DNA from: Thermothelomyces thermophilus ATCC 42464
Taxonomy: Eukaryota > Ascomycota > Sordariomycetes > Sordariales > Chaetomiaceae
Assembly (NCBI RefSeq): GCF_000226095.1
Contig: NC_016472.1
Span: 6,572,001-6,636,000, forward strand
DNA length: 64,000 nt
Direction: 5' to 3'
Notes under the pieces: generated by a model
Seen by the model: only the letters and a program-made list of their open reading frames with translations
Database searches by the model: none
Told to the model about the DNA's origin: nothing
In this document: positions 13,701-24,848 of the stretch, piece by piece
Numbering within the stretch: position 1 is the stretch's first letter
Layout: the number at the start of each line of letters is the position of its first letter
Made by a program: the position numbers and the translations under genes

Positions 13701-16040
13701 GACAGCCTTGCGCCTGATCGATACAAGTTTCGTGTACACGTAATGTACGGGGGGGAGTTATTATGTCGTTAGGTAAGCGATCGGATGGTGATGGTGAGTT
13801 GACCTTTTCTGTACGGATACACTTTCTTCCTTGTTTTCCCCGTCTTCCCCTTTGGGGCTCGACCTTAAAAGGGAGGCCAACGTGCTTAGACAGGGTTGGC
13901 GTTTCAGAGACGCCGCGCTAAAGCCCCAACAAGCCGGGTCGGCCGGCTGCCGAGTCAAGGGGCAACAGGGGGGGCCTGGTCAACATTACCAAATAGACTA
14001 TATACCATACAGAGTACACTACACTAGTATTGTTTGCTGGCCCGTGCTTGCACACTAGTGTAAGTTTTACTACGTTAATGTAAATAACAGGGTTAGGGTA
14101 AGCAACAAAGAAGCAAGGTTTTGCGGGGCCCTAGTCTGGGAACCTCGCTCAAAAGAAGCCGAGATTGCAGTAGTGTACGGATTACGTGTTGTACATACAT
14201 ACACTGGAGAAGAATGTGGTTTGGGTGCACTTTCATACCTGCTTGTACTCTCTGTGGGTAGCTTCTCCAGAGCACGCCCACAGTAGAGGTTCGCCAGCCA
14301 ACTTAACAGCACGACTTGCGAAATTATAAATTATTAACTGGGTATGCAGGGTACATTTTCGCAGTGGCTCACTGCTTAGGCGAGAGAAGAGAGAAGTCTG
14401 GAAGGGAAAGGCGTTTCTCGCGAAAGCATAGTTAGTGCTCTGCACCATGAAGAGGAACATCCAACTCGTCTGAATGTACGGATTACAAAGAGCTATTGAA
14501 CGGATGGCAAATGGAGCTCGCAAGCTAAACCTGGCTTGTAGCGGCTGCGAAGACCTGCTGCTGTCACTTAATCCTCTGGCCAAAAGACACCTTCCAACCG
14601 CAGCAGCGACAAGAACAGACCAGGGGATCTCGACAGCGGCCCCGGAAGCATCTCCTGGTGTTCCGTGGTGAGGTGCAATTTGGAGAGACTTTGACATCAA
14701 ACGTCAGAGCCCTGCCTCATCAATCTCGGTAGTCTCTAATTAACCAGGAGATGTGCAAGTTCCTTGCCCAGCAAAGAGTACAAGTCCTATATCGTACTAA
14801 GCATTTTCCGCCAGTGTTTAGTGTATGAAACGCCCTACACTACGGCTAAGCTTAAGAATGATGATCAACGCCCCTCAAAACTCGGGGTGAACGGTACCGA
14901 GCACTTTCGGCCCCCTCACCCCACCCCCCCGGCTGCGGCACGGGACGGAAGTTCCTCGACCGTTGTGTAGATCTGCAGTATGGAGTGGTCACTGCGTGGC
15001 CATGGAAAGCAAAGTCATGTACGGATTAGAAAGAACATGATGGCCGATTTCGCCGCGGGCAGAGTCGCTCATCACGCCTTGCTCAAGTCACATGTATCGA
15101 CTGTACTTTGAGGACTCAACAGCCGAGAGGGAAAAATATAGAACAAATAGGACAAGAAAAGAAAAGAAAAGGATGAAAGAAACAGACGCGAAGCGAGTAA
15201 AAAAAGCTTGTTCTGGCCAGGCTCCTCACCACGGGATACCTCTGTTCATAGGTAGCTAACCCGTCCGAGTTTGATGCCCCAGGATTGAGTGTCTGTCAGT
15301 GGAGGGAATGGAGGCCGGACCCAGGTAGCCGTAACTCGGCTGTTCTTTTCACAGTAACCTGCCCATCACGTAATTCTCGGTTCTTGGGAGGTGGAAGCGC
15401 CAGTTGGACCACACACTCACAACAGCCACTCAAAGCAGTGGTCAGTTTAGAGAAGCATCTACCGTTTTGCTGTTTGTTTCCCCTGCTAGGTACACTGAGC
15501 CCTTACTGTACTTCATAGTCTGGGGCAGGCACTTTCATGAAAGCAATCCGCCCCTGGCAAAAGTATCCGACAGTAGGGTCTCGGAGCGCGCCTGGAAACC
15601 GAGGGGTCAAGCTCTCCAACGTGATGGGACCAGCTTCTCACAATATGTTCAGTTGATACTGGCTACTTAGGCCTACGATGTCGGCACCCAAGCGTGCTCA
15701 TTGCGTAAACAATACCCCCTCTTCTTAATAGCAAGAGATCACGGTGACAGAGAGGTTGGGTGCACTCGGTGGTACACAATGTCAAGCGACGCAATACAAC
15801 CCACAGAAGATTGAAGACGGGTAATTGGGTGTTGGTTCGCTCTGGTTCCTATCTCATCTAACTGGTCAAACACAAAGAGGACGGAAGCATCTAATCCCCA
15901 AGCTTTGGGCATCTCCGCTGCCTCCAGCGGCACCATTGACGTGCCACTCAACCCTGGCTATTACGATTCCGGGCATTGGCACTGACAAGTGCGCCATTTC
16001 CACTCCTTGGTCCATGTCCGACTGGCTATCGTAAGCTTCA
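7763..16040. other. Long intergenic stretch, no supportable gene
   Basis: About 8.3 kb without a convincing gene. Open frames (for example 9827-10447 and 10836-11420 plus) look like translated non-coding DNA. The stretch contains the 3' region of the zinc-finger gene, a T17 run at 8869-8885, pyrimidine-rich tracts (10565-10600, 12600-12670), a perfect 10-bp inverted repeat at 12482-12503, and a concentration of short CACTAGTG-type palindromes between 11.4 and 14.1 kb. I found no RNA gene. Confidence 0.5.
12482..12503. repeat. Perfect 10-bp inverted repeat, 2-nt loop
   Basis: CTACGCAGTA at 12482-12491 is followed after AC by its exact reverse complement TACTGCGTAG at 12494-12503. It lies in an intergenic region rich in related TAGTGTA/TACACTA motifs. 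It could be a hairpin or a binding site for a dimeric factor; nothing nearby identifies a function. Confidence 0.7.
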
Positions 16041-17705
16041 TTAGTAGTTCGGCTCGTCATTCCAGTACAGGGTCTCGTGGAATATCCTAACGCATCTGTC
16101 AGCCCCTCTAAAACATGATGAGCCATTGGGTGAGGGAGAAAGAGGAAACTCACTCCGGGCCGGTGGCATAAAAGTCCCACCCGAACTTGATACGAATGAA
16201 CTGCTGCAGGTGACTGGCCACCTTGACGGCGCCTACATCAGTCGGGTGCCACAGCGGGCCAATGTCGTTGTGTTGCATGATGCCTGTCGTGTTGAAGTAG
16301 TGGACAAAGGGCTTTGCCCGTTTTCCGGTTCTTGATGTCTTTTTGGTGACGCCGTCGTAAATAATTGGGTTGCGGAGGTAGTCGTCCGAGTTGAACCTGT
16401 CCATGTGGTAAGCTGAGCTAACGTTGCTTGCGAGGTGCGCAGAATCTACCCACCACCGAACCATGTCATAGATTTCCTTGACCCAGCCATCTGGCGCATT
16501 GGGGAGGTAGGTGTTCCCGCTCTGGTAGAATCCGAGCCAGAGAGACTGCAGCAATGCCATGTAAGAGACTACGCTATGTGGGCTGCAAAAGACCTAGACA
16601 GTTGAGAACCCACCATGACTATGACCTGGGCCTTCGGCCACTTGCCGTGGATGCCCTCAATGATCTTTGTCAACGCATCGATGTAGGCCTCTGTCGAAAC
16701 ATTGTTCGCCTCATTCCTGTCGTTCGTGCCGATGTTGATGACGACAATGTCTGCAGCTGGGTGTTTCGCAAAGTCCCAGGGCTCTGGGTCGTCTGTGCCA
16801 TGGTGTGTGAGAGTCGTCGCAGCGTCAGGAGGCTCGCGGAGCTGACTGACCGCCATGTATCACCGAAGCACGGTAGCTCGTATCAGAAGTATAAAACCAC
16901 TGGTGTACCTGTCCACGAGGGTTTCCCCAACAATCCTGGTCTGCGGCGCAAATTCCGGGATACGCAGTCACCGTGAACTCGGTGTTGCCCAGGCCAGCTC
17001 CCAGGCCGCTTCCTGTCGTCAGCATCATATGCTGCGCACGAGCAGATCAGGACAACCATACTAGGCCCAACTTGACAACCCTTCGTACGTCGTGTACATG
17101 CCCGCGGCGAGGCTATCGCCAATTACCTCGATCCGGCGGCCAAAATCCGGGATCTTGACCAGCTTCTCCCCGGCGGCAACGTGAACGGAGTCGATTTGCA
17201 CGCCGTATGCCCAATTCGACACCCGCATCTCAAACGTCCACGGGTTGATTGGGCCTGTCTCATTTGAACCCGGCGTTTCTGGGCTCACGAGGAGGTGAGT
17301 AGCCCCTGCTGTAATGTTGGTGAACATCCAGTCGAGCCCTCCAATGCGATAGCCGACGAGAACGCCATTATCCGTCAGGTTGCCAAAGGTGATGGCTACT
17401 GTCTTTCCGGTATAGCCAAACTTGATACCGGGGGCTCTGCCGGTGCGGTGATTAGCTTCCCGAATCCAACAGGCCTTTTCGGCGGTTTCGACTCACGACC
17501 ACCAGGAGACATGTTTCGAGTCCCACCGCCCTTTGTACGAGATCTCGGTGGCATTGGCCGGGTACGTCGTAAACGAGTAGTCTGCCGGATTAATTCGAGT
17601 ATCTGGGAAATTGGTCTTTCTTACTTGGCCATTCTGAAGAATGGTTGAAGATACTCGTGCGGCTAGGTTTAGGCCGAGGATGGCCAGGCTCGAAAACGAC
17701 ACCAT
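16041..17705 (-). CDS. Secreted SGNH/GDSL esterase, CE2 acetylxylan esterase-like
   Basis: Six exons on the minus strand: 17705-17497, 17436-17062, 17008-16851, 16792-16614, 16545-16154 and 16086-16041. All joins keep frame and give 452 residues. Introns are 53-68 nt; intron 2 uses an AAG acceptor and the last intron has a GCTGAC branch site. Residues 1-20 form a signal peptide. Residues 30-165 are beta-rich, matching the N-terminal jelly-roll of carbohydrate esterase family 2. The SGNH domain follows: VIGDSLAAG with nucleophile Ser178, GLGAGLG (196-202) as the Gly block, INIGTND with Asn271, and HPTDVGA with catalytic His407. Family members deacetylate xylan or gluco-oligosaccharides outside the cell. 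Asn-X-Thr sites (for example NIT at 110-112) fit secretion. The 46-nt last exon contributes the ending ETLYWNDEPNY, which looks conserved; without splicing, translation would stop at 16150. Exact substrate is unknown. Confidence 0.85.
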
Positions 17706-19988
17706 GGTTGGTGACCGGGTTAAGGGCAGCTGGCCCGCCTCTTGAGCATCATGTTCGGCAGCACACGATATTTATGCGCGCTTTCCCCCCTACATTGCAA
17801 CGGCTGTTCATTGATGGAAATATGCGAACGGAAGCAAATCGTAGGAGAATGCGGGGCTTGGAGTGGGAGCGCGGGATATCGGAGCCGTGCTCGATTTCGA
17901 AGCGGTTCTCCGTCCGTGATGGCGGCCGAGAGAATTGGCACGACTAGGTACCTGAGCCATATGTCCCCTCGGGAGCGAAGCGAGAATTCCCCAATTCCGG
18001 CAAGAGCCCAGCTCACTTGCTACCCACGCGAGAACAAATTAGTTGTCCCCATTCCACCGGCGGACTGTACTGCAGGAGCACCTGCCTACCGCGGTCAAGG
18101 AGCATTGTGGAAGCGACATCCGACTTAGGGTCGGACCTTAGGCTTACACAGGAATGCGGCGGGACCTGTATGCACGATGAAGAAGATCCGGAAGGCACAC
18201 CTTTTACCGGGCGGAGGGGGCCTCTCCGGGACTCCACAAGTTGGTTGGCAAGTCTTCCTGAATTGCATCTGAAATCCTGTAGGCCAAGAACAAGGCCACG
18301 GCCTCTGTGTGTGTACGCATTTGCCCCAAACCCCTGGTAGTCGACCTGAGTTCATCTTATCAACATGCCTTCCAGCTTGAGCAACCCAGCCCTACAACAC
18401 TGCGTTTCGTGACGTCGGGTGCGGCACTACGAACCGGGTTCCATTTTCGTTCCGCCCAGCCGGATACACGCACCTTCTCTTCCGATGGCGGCTCGGTTTG
18501 TGCTAAAAGTTGTGAGAGGCATTGGTGGCCGCAGTGATTGCGACTGGAAGCCGAAAGCGTACTTAGAGGCGGCATGTGGGGCCCGATATCTTCTTCATTG
18601 AGCGTCATCATCATCCAAAATGGTGTTTTTCAGAGGCTCACTTGAACATGGCAGCACACAATGGCGCGGTTCCGCTTCGATTTTACACTTTATTCCGTAT
18701 CCCTGTCGAACCTTTGTGTGGGACTCGGTTGCCAAGTCTACGCGATGCCCAATGAGGGAAACCAGATGCAACTTTGCGGATGTCGGATGTCCATGATCAG
18801 CTCAACTGGCCATTCTCTCACGACTACTCACAGTCCAGAGTACACACCTCCCCAGTGGAAATTGGTGCATTATCACCGAGCTCATGTCACGATCGTCGAG
18901 CACAGCCCTCTCCGTTCTTCATCGTATTACTAGGACGGACGGACCCGTCGAACCTTGCGCGCGCTTCTAAACTAAAACTGCAGATTTCTTACTAGTCGTG
19001 TCGATCTGGGTTATCCTTTTGGCGCATCCCAGCAGTGGTGGGCTCCTCGAACATCCCGCTGTCACCTGATGCGTTGCACTCCCGCGTGGGGAAAAGGCGG
19101 TAATAAGCAACCACACCCCAGCAGCCGTCGCGAAGTCCCGGTTTTGAACATCCAGCCGAACTAGTGCTCCACCAAAAGCTGCGAGTGTCTCGGAGGCAAA
19201 GGGGAGCTGTCCCCGACCAAGGACGACCGAGATATCTTTCTCCACATAAGAATTGCTGTCGCGACAGTTTACGGAATACGGACGGTAGAGTGGGACACAG
19301 CGCAACACATGAATGACACGGCCGGTCGAGCAGCATTTTTGGATGCGTATCACAAGAGGGGGAAAAGGAATCCGGAACGGCCAGGCATCGCTGCGATCGC
19401 TCCTCGCGGACGCTCCCCGAATTTACCCTCTGCTCGACCCTCATCCAAGCGTTTCTATCTTCGAATGAAAACCCGCACAGCGCCCTCACGATTGCCCGTC
19501 GGCCAAGCTGTTATGGCATCGATGCAGTGATCACACTGCGAGCGGAACAATGATGCTGCACGAGCCCAAGACGTCGCCGACGCTCCAGCTTTCGGTGTCG
19601 CATTCGCCTCCGCCAGCAACCGGGCACCGGGTCACTGGGTGCAGCCATCGCATACCCCGTAGTCTTGTCACCACTTTACAGCCGTCATACCGCTTGGTGC
19701 TTCCGAGTCCGGGAGGGCGCAAGGTTGACCACAGTGTGGGTGCGGACATTGGCGGCGCCGCGTAGGCATCAGGAGCACACTGTACTGTCATAGCAGCCTG
19801 TGACCCCGCAGGCCGGGTTCAGGGACTCTCGAGGAACCCGGACGCCAGCCTGCAGTCCTCTCGCGTAGCTCGGTGACCCGGCAGGTATATCCAATCTAGA
19901 GCGGCAACCTCGCCTAGCTGCACGGACAATATCATCTCCTAGCCACCTATCCGGGACCGGAGCTTCAGCTCTTGGTGTCACAGCCGCC
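17706..19988. other. Intergenic stretch, no supportable gene
   Basis: This stretch separates the divergently oriented esterase and Cnl1-like genes and must contain both promoters. Open frames up to 165 codons (18992-19489 minus) overlap one another on both strands and show no domain. I see no repeat or RNA gene. Confidence 0.5.
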
Positions 19989-20540
19989 ATGTCGTCGCAA
20001 CAACCGGCTCCGGATGCGAATGCCGTGCCAGAAACGCAACTGGGCTTGACAGAAGATCAGATTGAACTCTTGCGACATGGGCAGCAAGCTGTGGCCGCGG
20101 CAGGTGGCGGGTCGACCTCGTCACGCGCGGCAAGCCGCGCTTCGTCGCAAGGGCTGCTACTGATGGATACCTCGTCATTAACCGCCCTGGGCCACCACTT
20201 CGACCGTGTCATGCAGTCGATACAGCAGCGGCTCGAGTACCTGATGGAGCAGTCTCAAATCGTGACACTGAGCGTCTACGACCACGCTGGAAACCTTATC
20301 GACAATGCTGACGCCGAGATTGCGCGGTACCACGACATCATGGCCCAGATTGACGAGCTCGAACTGGACTTTGACCGCATTGCTCAGATTCGCGAGATTG
20401 TCCGGGGGTTTCGCCAGAGGGCCGAGGAGTTGGAACGCGAGCTGGAGCGGTCCGGCAGCGGTAGCAGCTCGAGGCGGCCGGGGGGGTCGTCCCGCCGCAG
20501 CCATGGCCATTCCAGCAGTACCGGGAAACGTCGGTCCTGA
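19989..20540 (+). CDS. cnl1: BLOC-1 subunit Cnl1-like coiled-coil protein
   Basis: An intronless frame of 183 residues. The N-terminal 50 residues are Ala/Gln/Ser-rich. Residues 60-150 form a mostly helical, heptad-rich segment containing TSSLTALGHHFDRVMQSI, YDHAGNLIDNADAEIARY and IDELELDFDRIAQIREIV. I associate this combination with the fungal Cnl1/BLOC-1 family (biogenesis of lysosome-related organelles complex 1), which acts in endosomal maturation in yeast. The C-terminal 35 residues are Ser/Arg/Gly-rich and disordered. The size is close to other filamentous-fungus members. The ATG at 19989 has a CCGCC-ATG-T context and no in-frame upstream ATG. Family assignment is from remembered motifs, so identity is probable rather than proven; the coding call itself is strong. 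Confidence 0.75.
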   Translation: MSSQQPAPDANAVPETQLGLTEDQIELLRHGQQAVAAAGGGSTSSRAASRASSQGLLLMDTSSLTALGHHFDRVMQSIQQRLEYLMEQSQIVTLSVYDHAGNLIDNADAEIARYHDIMAQIDELELDFDRIAQIREIVRGFRQRAEELERELERSGSGSSSRRPGGSSRRSHGHSSSTGKRRS

Positions 20541-21751
20541 TAGGGCGTGCCAATGGCGAGATAAATCACGCCGCCTAGGACTGGGGAAGACGCAGAGCTA
20601 TGGCACCTGGGAAGGCGGGAAGAGCAGCATTGGCTCGGCAGCTGTGAGCTCCTGGATATCATGCATCGTTGGATGCTCCGCAACTGGAAGAGAAAGAGAA
20701 ACGCCCATGTTCACGCTGGTATACTATCCTAATCACACCATTCACACAGGGCAATAGGGAAGAAGAGGGGGGTGAAAATGCGTGGGAAACCCCATCGCGA
20801 AAGTCCACAGGCCCGCGGCTTGACCACAGCGGGGATCAGCGGGGATCAACAGGACCGCTAACTCTCCGTCTAGTCCCGCTTCTGACGAAGAACAAAGAAA
20901 CAAAGCTATGTGACGAGGGAGGGAAGATCATCATAGCTTTTTTATTGAGCGGTTTGCATTCGACTTTCATGACGGCGTCCCAAGAAGACAGGATGGGCCT
21001 CGCGGCCGAATCAAGACGGGAAAAAAACAGGTCTCGCGGCCTTATGAATCTTCATTTCTTTTCCATTTGAGTTCTCTCTCCAGATCAGATGTATGGCTTG
21101 CTTTGATCTTTCGGCGGTGGTCGTTTACCTCTGGTTTCTCTTCTGGTCTGCAAAAAAAGTATGACTGATTTTACGTTGTTATGAAAGGGGGCATGATTCC
21201 ATCTTTTCCTGCTCTTCTTTACCATATCTCTGATATGTTCTCTCCAGGCCCTCTTCTGTTCAGTTTATGAGACTTGGGTTCATTTCTCTCGCGTCTTTCA
21301 CGAACTAGCACTGCACGCTTGAGAGCGACAGGATGTCCGACGTACGACGTACGACGTAAGAACACGGGACTGGTTGGTATGACAGCTGTTTACTAAATTT
21401 TGACGGGGTGTATATAGCATAGAATCTGAATGAATATGATTACTAGCATGATTGGCGCAGACTTTGCGATGCCCGAAAGCGATGATGACAGTTACAACAA
21501 CATTTCGAGAGCCCCATCTGGCAATTCAGGATATCAAGCCCGATTGTTCATTCGTTGCATTATTACCTAGTTTTCCGGATCCAGTTACCGAGATCTTTCT
21601 TTCATAACCATAACTCCCTTGCTCAACTCCATTGCTCAAATGCGAGATGCCCAAGTTGACAGAACACAGCCTTTCCTATTCGACCCCCTCTTTCGGATTC
21701 CACCATTCCAGACAAAGACATGACGGTTCCGTTCCGTCCTGCCTGCCTGCC
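20541..21751. other. Convergent 3' intergenic region
   Basis: This lies between the Cnl1-like gene (plus) and spp1 (minus), so both 3' ends point into it. It is more AT-rich than the exons, as expected for 3' untranslated regions. A small GACGTAC tandem run lies near 21338-21357. The 133-codon frame at 20669-21070 has no recognisable content. Confidence 0.5.
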
Positions 21752-23347
21752 TCATGAGCCGTCCATCGCTCCGTCGGAGAGGACGATGACCCTGTTCCCC
21801 TCCTTCATCCGCCGCCGGAACCGGCCGGCGGCGCCGTCGCGCACGCGCTGCTCGGCATCGAGCATCTCCTTGGCCTGCGCCGCGAGCTCCTTGATGTCGC
21901 GCTTGACGCTCTTGGTGAGGATGGCGCTCCAGCCGTTGTGCGGCTTGCACTTCTTCTTGGGGCACATGTAAGGGAAGTCCGGATCGCTGCCGGGCATGGA
22001 GCTGGCGCCGGCCGCGGCGGCGACTGCGTTGGTCGGGATCGAGTCCGAGGCGGCTCCGTTCACCGCGGCGGTGCCGTTGGTGGTGCCGTTGGTGGTACCG
22101 TTGGTGGTACCGTTGGTGGTACCGTTGGTGGTGGTGGTGGTCGTTGTCGTTGTTGTCGTGGCGGTGGTGCCGAACTTGGACAGGGCCGCCTCGCCTTCCG
22201 GGGTCTGGAGGAACATGGCGAACTGGCGGGTGGCGCCGACCGTGTCGAGCCGCGAGTCGTAGCCGCACAGGTCCTTGGCGGTGCCCTTGCCGGCGGCGAT
22301 GGCCGCCTCGCGCTGCTTCAGGGCCATCTCGATCAGCTGGAGCATCTTCTTGCAGAGGACGATCTCCTCGCCGAGCTGGTAGCGGGCCGTGGCGGACGCG
22401 GTGAGGAACTCCTGCTCCTCCGGCGTGAGCGCGTGCGAGGAGGCGGGCAGGTCCCAGAAGTTGGACGGCGTGGAGAACGGCGGGGTGCCGAGGCGCCAGG
22501 GGCGCGTGTCGTCTGGCGAGGAGGATGTGCGGGAGGCGTCGAGCAGGCCCATGAACTCCTCCTGGGTCAGCTCGTCGGCGTCCGAGCCGGATTTGGTTCG
22601 CGGCAGGGTGGCGATGAGCTGCTCCCACCAGGCCTGGCAGTGCTCGGACGAGCAAAAGATGCTGGGACGGGCCGAGTCGTAGATGCGCGCCGGATTGTTG
22701 CAGCCGGCAAGCGAGCACATCTTCTTGTAGCGCGTCGAGTACCGGCCGCCGTCGGTGCAGTTCGGACAGATGTACTTTTGTACCAGGTTCTCGCCCGTGT
22801 GCTTGTCCATGCCGATGCACTCGCCGTGGAACCAGTCCTCGCACCGGTCGCAGGCGATCATGAAGCGGTGATCGTCTGGGCCGCGGCAGAGGCAGTAGGG
22901 CCCGTTGTCGGACTCGCTCGAGTTGCCGCCGTCGCCGCAGGCCTGCCTTGCCGTGGCATCCGTCTTCGCCTTTTTGGTTCCGCCGCCCTTGGTCTTCTTG
23001 GCGCCGCCGGGACGCCCGCGTTTCGAAGGGCCCTTGACGGCGGCAGCGGTGCCCTTCTTCTTTTTGGTGTTGTTGTTGTTGTTATTGTTGTTGCTGGAAG
23101 CGACACTCTTAGACGCTGTGCTGGCTGCGCTCCCCACGGCGGCGCCGCCATCGTTGTTGTTGTTGTTGTTGTTGTCGTTGTTGTCGCCCATCTCGTGGTC
23201 GTTGCCATCGGCAGCATCTTGCGGAGCCTGACTATTGTCGGAACGAGACATGTCGGGCAAAGAATGGCCAGGCTCTCCTTCAGCCACCGGTTCTTGCTTG
23301 ATTGGCTGAGGATCCTGCTGCTGCTGCTCGTCGCTGGCGGATGCCAT
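21752..23347 (-). CDS. spp1: COMPASS (Set1C) subunit Spp1/CFP1-like PHD-finger protein
   Basis: An intronless frame of 531 residues from the ATG at 23347 (CCAAAATGG context). The frame continues upstream to 23545, but that extension looks like leader. Residues 152-197 form a complete Cys4-His-Cys3 PHD finger: C152, C154, C166, C169, H174, C177, C194 and C197, with W172 and Y151 placed as in H3K4me3 readers. A second Cys motif follows immediately (C211, C216, C232, C237), as in CFP1/Spp1 proteins, then a helical region. The C-terminal part has MCPKKKCKPHNGW and a charged helix ending in RFRRRMKEGNRVIVLSDGAM. Spp1 anchors the Set1 H3K4 methyltransferase complex to methylated nucleosomes and, in yeast, to meiotic break sites. 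Low-complexity tracts (poly-Asn, poly-Thr, five NGTT repeats) are unusually prominent. Confidence 0.87.
   Translation of the reverse strand: MASASDEQQQQDPQPIKQEPVAEGEPGHSLPDMSRSDNSQAPQDAADGNDHEMGDNNDNNNNNNNDGGAAVGSAASTASKSVASSNNNNNNNNTKKKKGTAAAVKGPSKRGRPGGAKKTKGGGTKKAKTDATARQACGDGGNSSESDNGPYCLCRGPDDHRFMIACDRCEDWFHGECIGMDKHTGENLVQKYICPNCTDGGRYSTRYKKMCSLAGCNNPARIYDSARPSIFCSSEHCQAWWEQLIATLPRTKSGSDADELTQEEFMGLLDASRTSSSPDDTRPWRLGTPPFSTPSNFWDLPASSHALTPEEQEFLTASATARYQLGEEIVLCKKMLQLIEMALKQREAAIAAGKGTAKDLCGYDSRLDTVGATRQFAMFLQTPEGEAALSKFGTTATTTTTTTTTTTNGTTNGTTNGTTNGTTNGTAAVNGAASDSIPTNAVAAAAGASSMPGSDPDFPYMCPKKKCKPHNGWSAILTKSVKRDIKELAAQAKEMLDAEQRVRDGAAGRFRRRMKEGNRVIVLSDGAMDGS
22071..22130. repeat. 12-bp tandem repeat, five copies, inside spp1
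   Basis: Five head-to-tail 12-bp units (two GTGCCGTTGGTG, three GTACCGTTGGTG) are followed by a GTG run to 22140. On the coding strand they translate as NGTT repeats next to a poly-Thr tract. In-frame, multiple-of-three units suggest tolerated length variation. Confidence 0.9.
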
Positions 23348-23840
23348 TTTGGGAGTAAAGAAGGAGGACGAGAAGGCCATCATCCATGCGAGATTCGGGC
23401 CGGCACCAGCTGTTTTGTGAATCTCCAGACCCACATGGTAAGGCCCAGGCTTGTTCAAACAGGCATCACAGTCGCACAGCTGCCTTTGAACTGATGGATT
23501 AAACGCCTCGTAAGTTTCACGCCGTCGTGATTCTGTGAGGCACACGAGAGAAAGTGTGAGTTGAATAGAAGCATATTACTGTTCCCGCCGACTTGTCCCA
23601 CATTCTCCTTGGCATGCACTTAAGCGGGTCTCGACCGATAAGCTGATAACTGCGGAGGCAGCACACACAAGTGGCGCGTGCAGGAGGCGCCAATCAGGAG
23701 ATTTTGACAACCTGAGCTTACACTAGGCTTCCATTGAAGCTTGTACATCGCCGAAGCCGAAGAGGAAGCTTTCCGTCCGCCGAACCCGACCGGACCTGCT
23801 GTCCTACAACTCGACGACCAGACACACACCTTACACCACG
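23348..23840. promoter_or_regulatory. Shared divergent promoter region of spp1 and sco1
   Basis: The two start codons face away from each other and are 493 bp apart, so this segment must hold both promoters and leaders. No specific element was identified. The spp1-side leader (to about 23545) is open in the spp1 frame but contains no convincing protein sequence. Confidence 0.6.
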
Positions 23841-24848
23841 ATGTCGCAACCAGCAGCGGCGGCACGCGCCGCTCTCAGTACCGCTTCGAGAGCAGCACGG
23901 CGACAGTGCGCCCGCCCAATGTCGACAGTGCGAAGCCTACCGGCGAAGCGACCGACAGCTCCGAGCCCTGCCAGATCTCAGCTTCGGTCCTTACCCTGCC
24001 AGCCGACGGGGCAGCGGAGGTTTTTCAAGACAGTGGACGAGGCGAAGAGCCGGTACAGATCCGGGGTACGCAACCGCGCGTAATTGCGCTCTGCCGGTCG
24101 ATTGCGCGGCACTCTGGCTAACCTGTTGGGGTGCAGCCCTTCTCATGGAAGGCCGGGCTCCTCTTCGTCATCACGGCCGCCGGCCTTGTGTGGTATTTTG
24201 AGAGCGAAAAGGAGCGGATGCAACGGAAGCGGGTCGCCGAGTCGACCAAGGGAGTGGGCAAGCCCAAGGTGGGCGGGCCGTTCGAGCTGATCGACCAGAA
24301 CGGCAACAAGTTTACGGACGGAGACTTGAAGGGGCGTTATTCTCTGGTACGTCGTGTTGCGGCAAGATGGCGAGGCGCCCGTACGGTTCCCATGCTGACG
24401 TCTTGCTCTACTCCAGGTATACTTCGGCTTCACCCACTGCCCCGACATCTGCCCCGATGAGCTGGACAAGATGGCGCGCATGTTCGACCTGGTTGAGGAG
24501 AAGCGCCCCGGCTTCTTGACACCCGTCTTTGTTACTTGTGACCCGGCGCGCGATGGCCCCAAGGAGCTGAAGGAGTATCTTGTCGAGTTTCACCCCAAGT
24601 TTATCGGCCTGACGGGCACATATGAGCAGATCAAGGCCATGTGCAAGGCGTACCGCGTCTACTTCAGCACACCGAGCAACGTCAAACCCGGCCAAGACTA
24701 CCTGGTCGACCACAGCATCTACTTCTATCTGATGGATCCAGATGGCGACTTTGTCGAGGCACTTGGGCGGCAGCACTCGCCAGAGCAGGGCGCCAAGATT
24801 ATTCTGGACCACATGAAAGACTGGAAGGGAACAGTTAGGATGAACTGA
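23841..24848 (+). CDS. sco1: Mitochondrial copper chaperone Sco1
   Basis: Three exons, 23841-24065, 24137-24346 and 24417-24848, encode 288 residues. The introns (71 and 70 nt) have GTACGC..CAG and GTACGT..CAG ends with GGCTAAC and GCTGAC branch sites. Residues 1-60 are Arg/Ser/Ala-rich without acidic residues, typical of a mitochondrial presequence. One membrane segment spans about 83-96. The thioredoxin-fold domain contains the copper-binding HCPDICPD with C153 and C157, and the distal ligand H244 in LVDHSIYFYLMDPDG. Sco1 delivers copper to the CuA site of cytochrome c oxidase subunit 2 at the inner membrane. Length matches yeast Sco1, and all copper ligands are present. It is transcribed away from spp1. 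Confidence 0.94.

Noticed and set aside
21938-23494. 518-codon plus-strand frame and 402-codon frame at 21636-22844 (minus)
   Set aside because: Both overlap spp1 in other frames. Their Gly/Val- and Arg/His-rich translations are by-products of GC-rich codons; the spp1 frame has a complete PHD finger.
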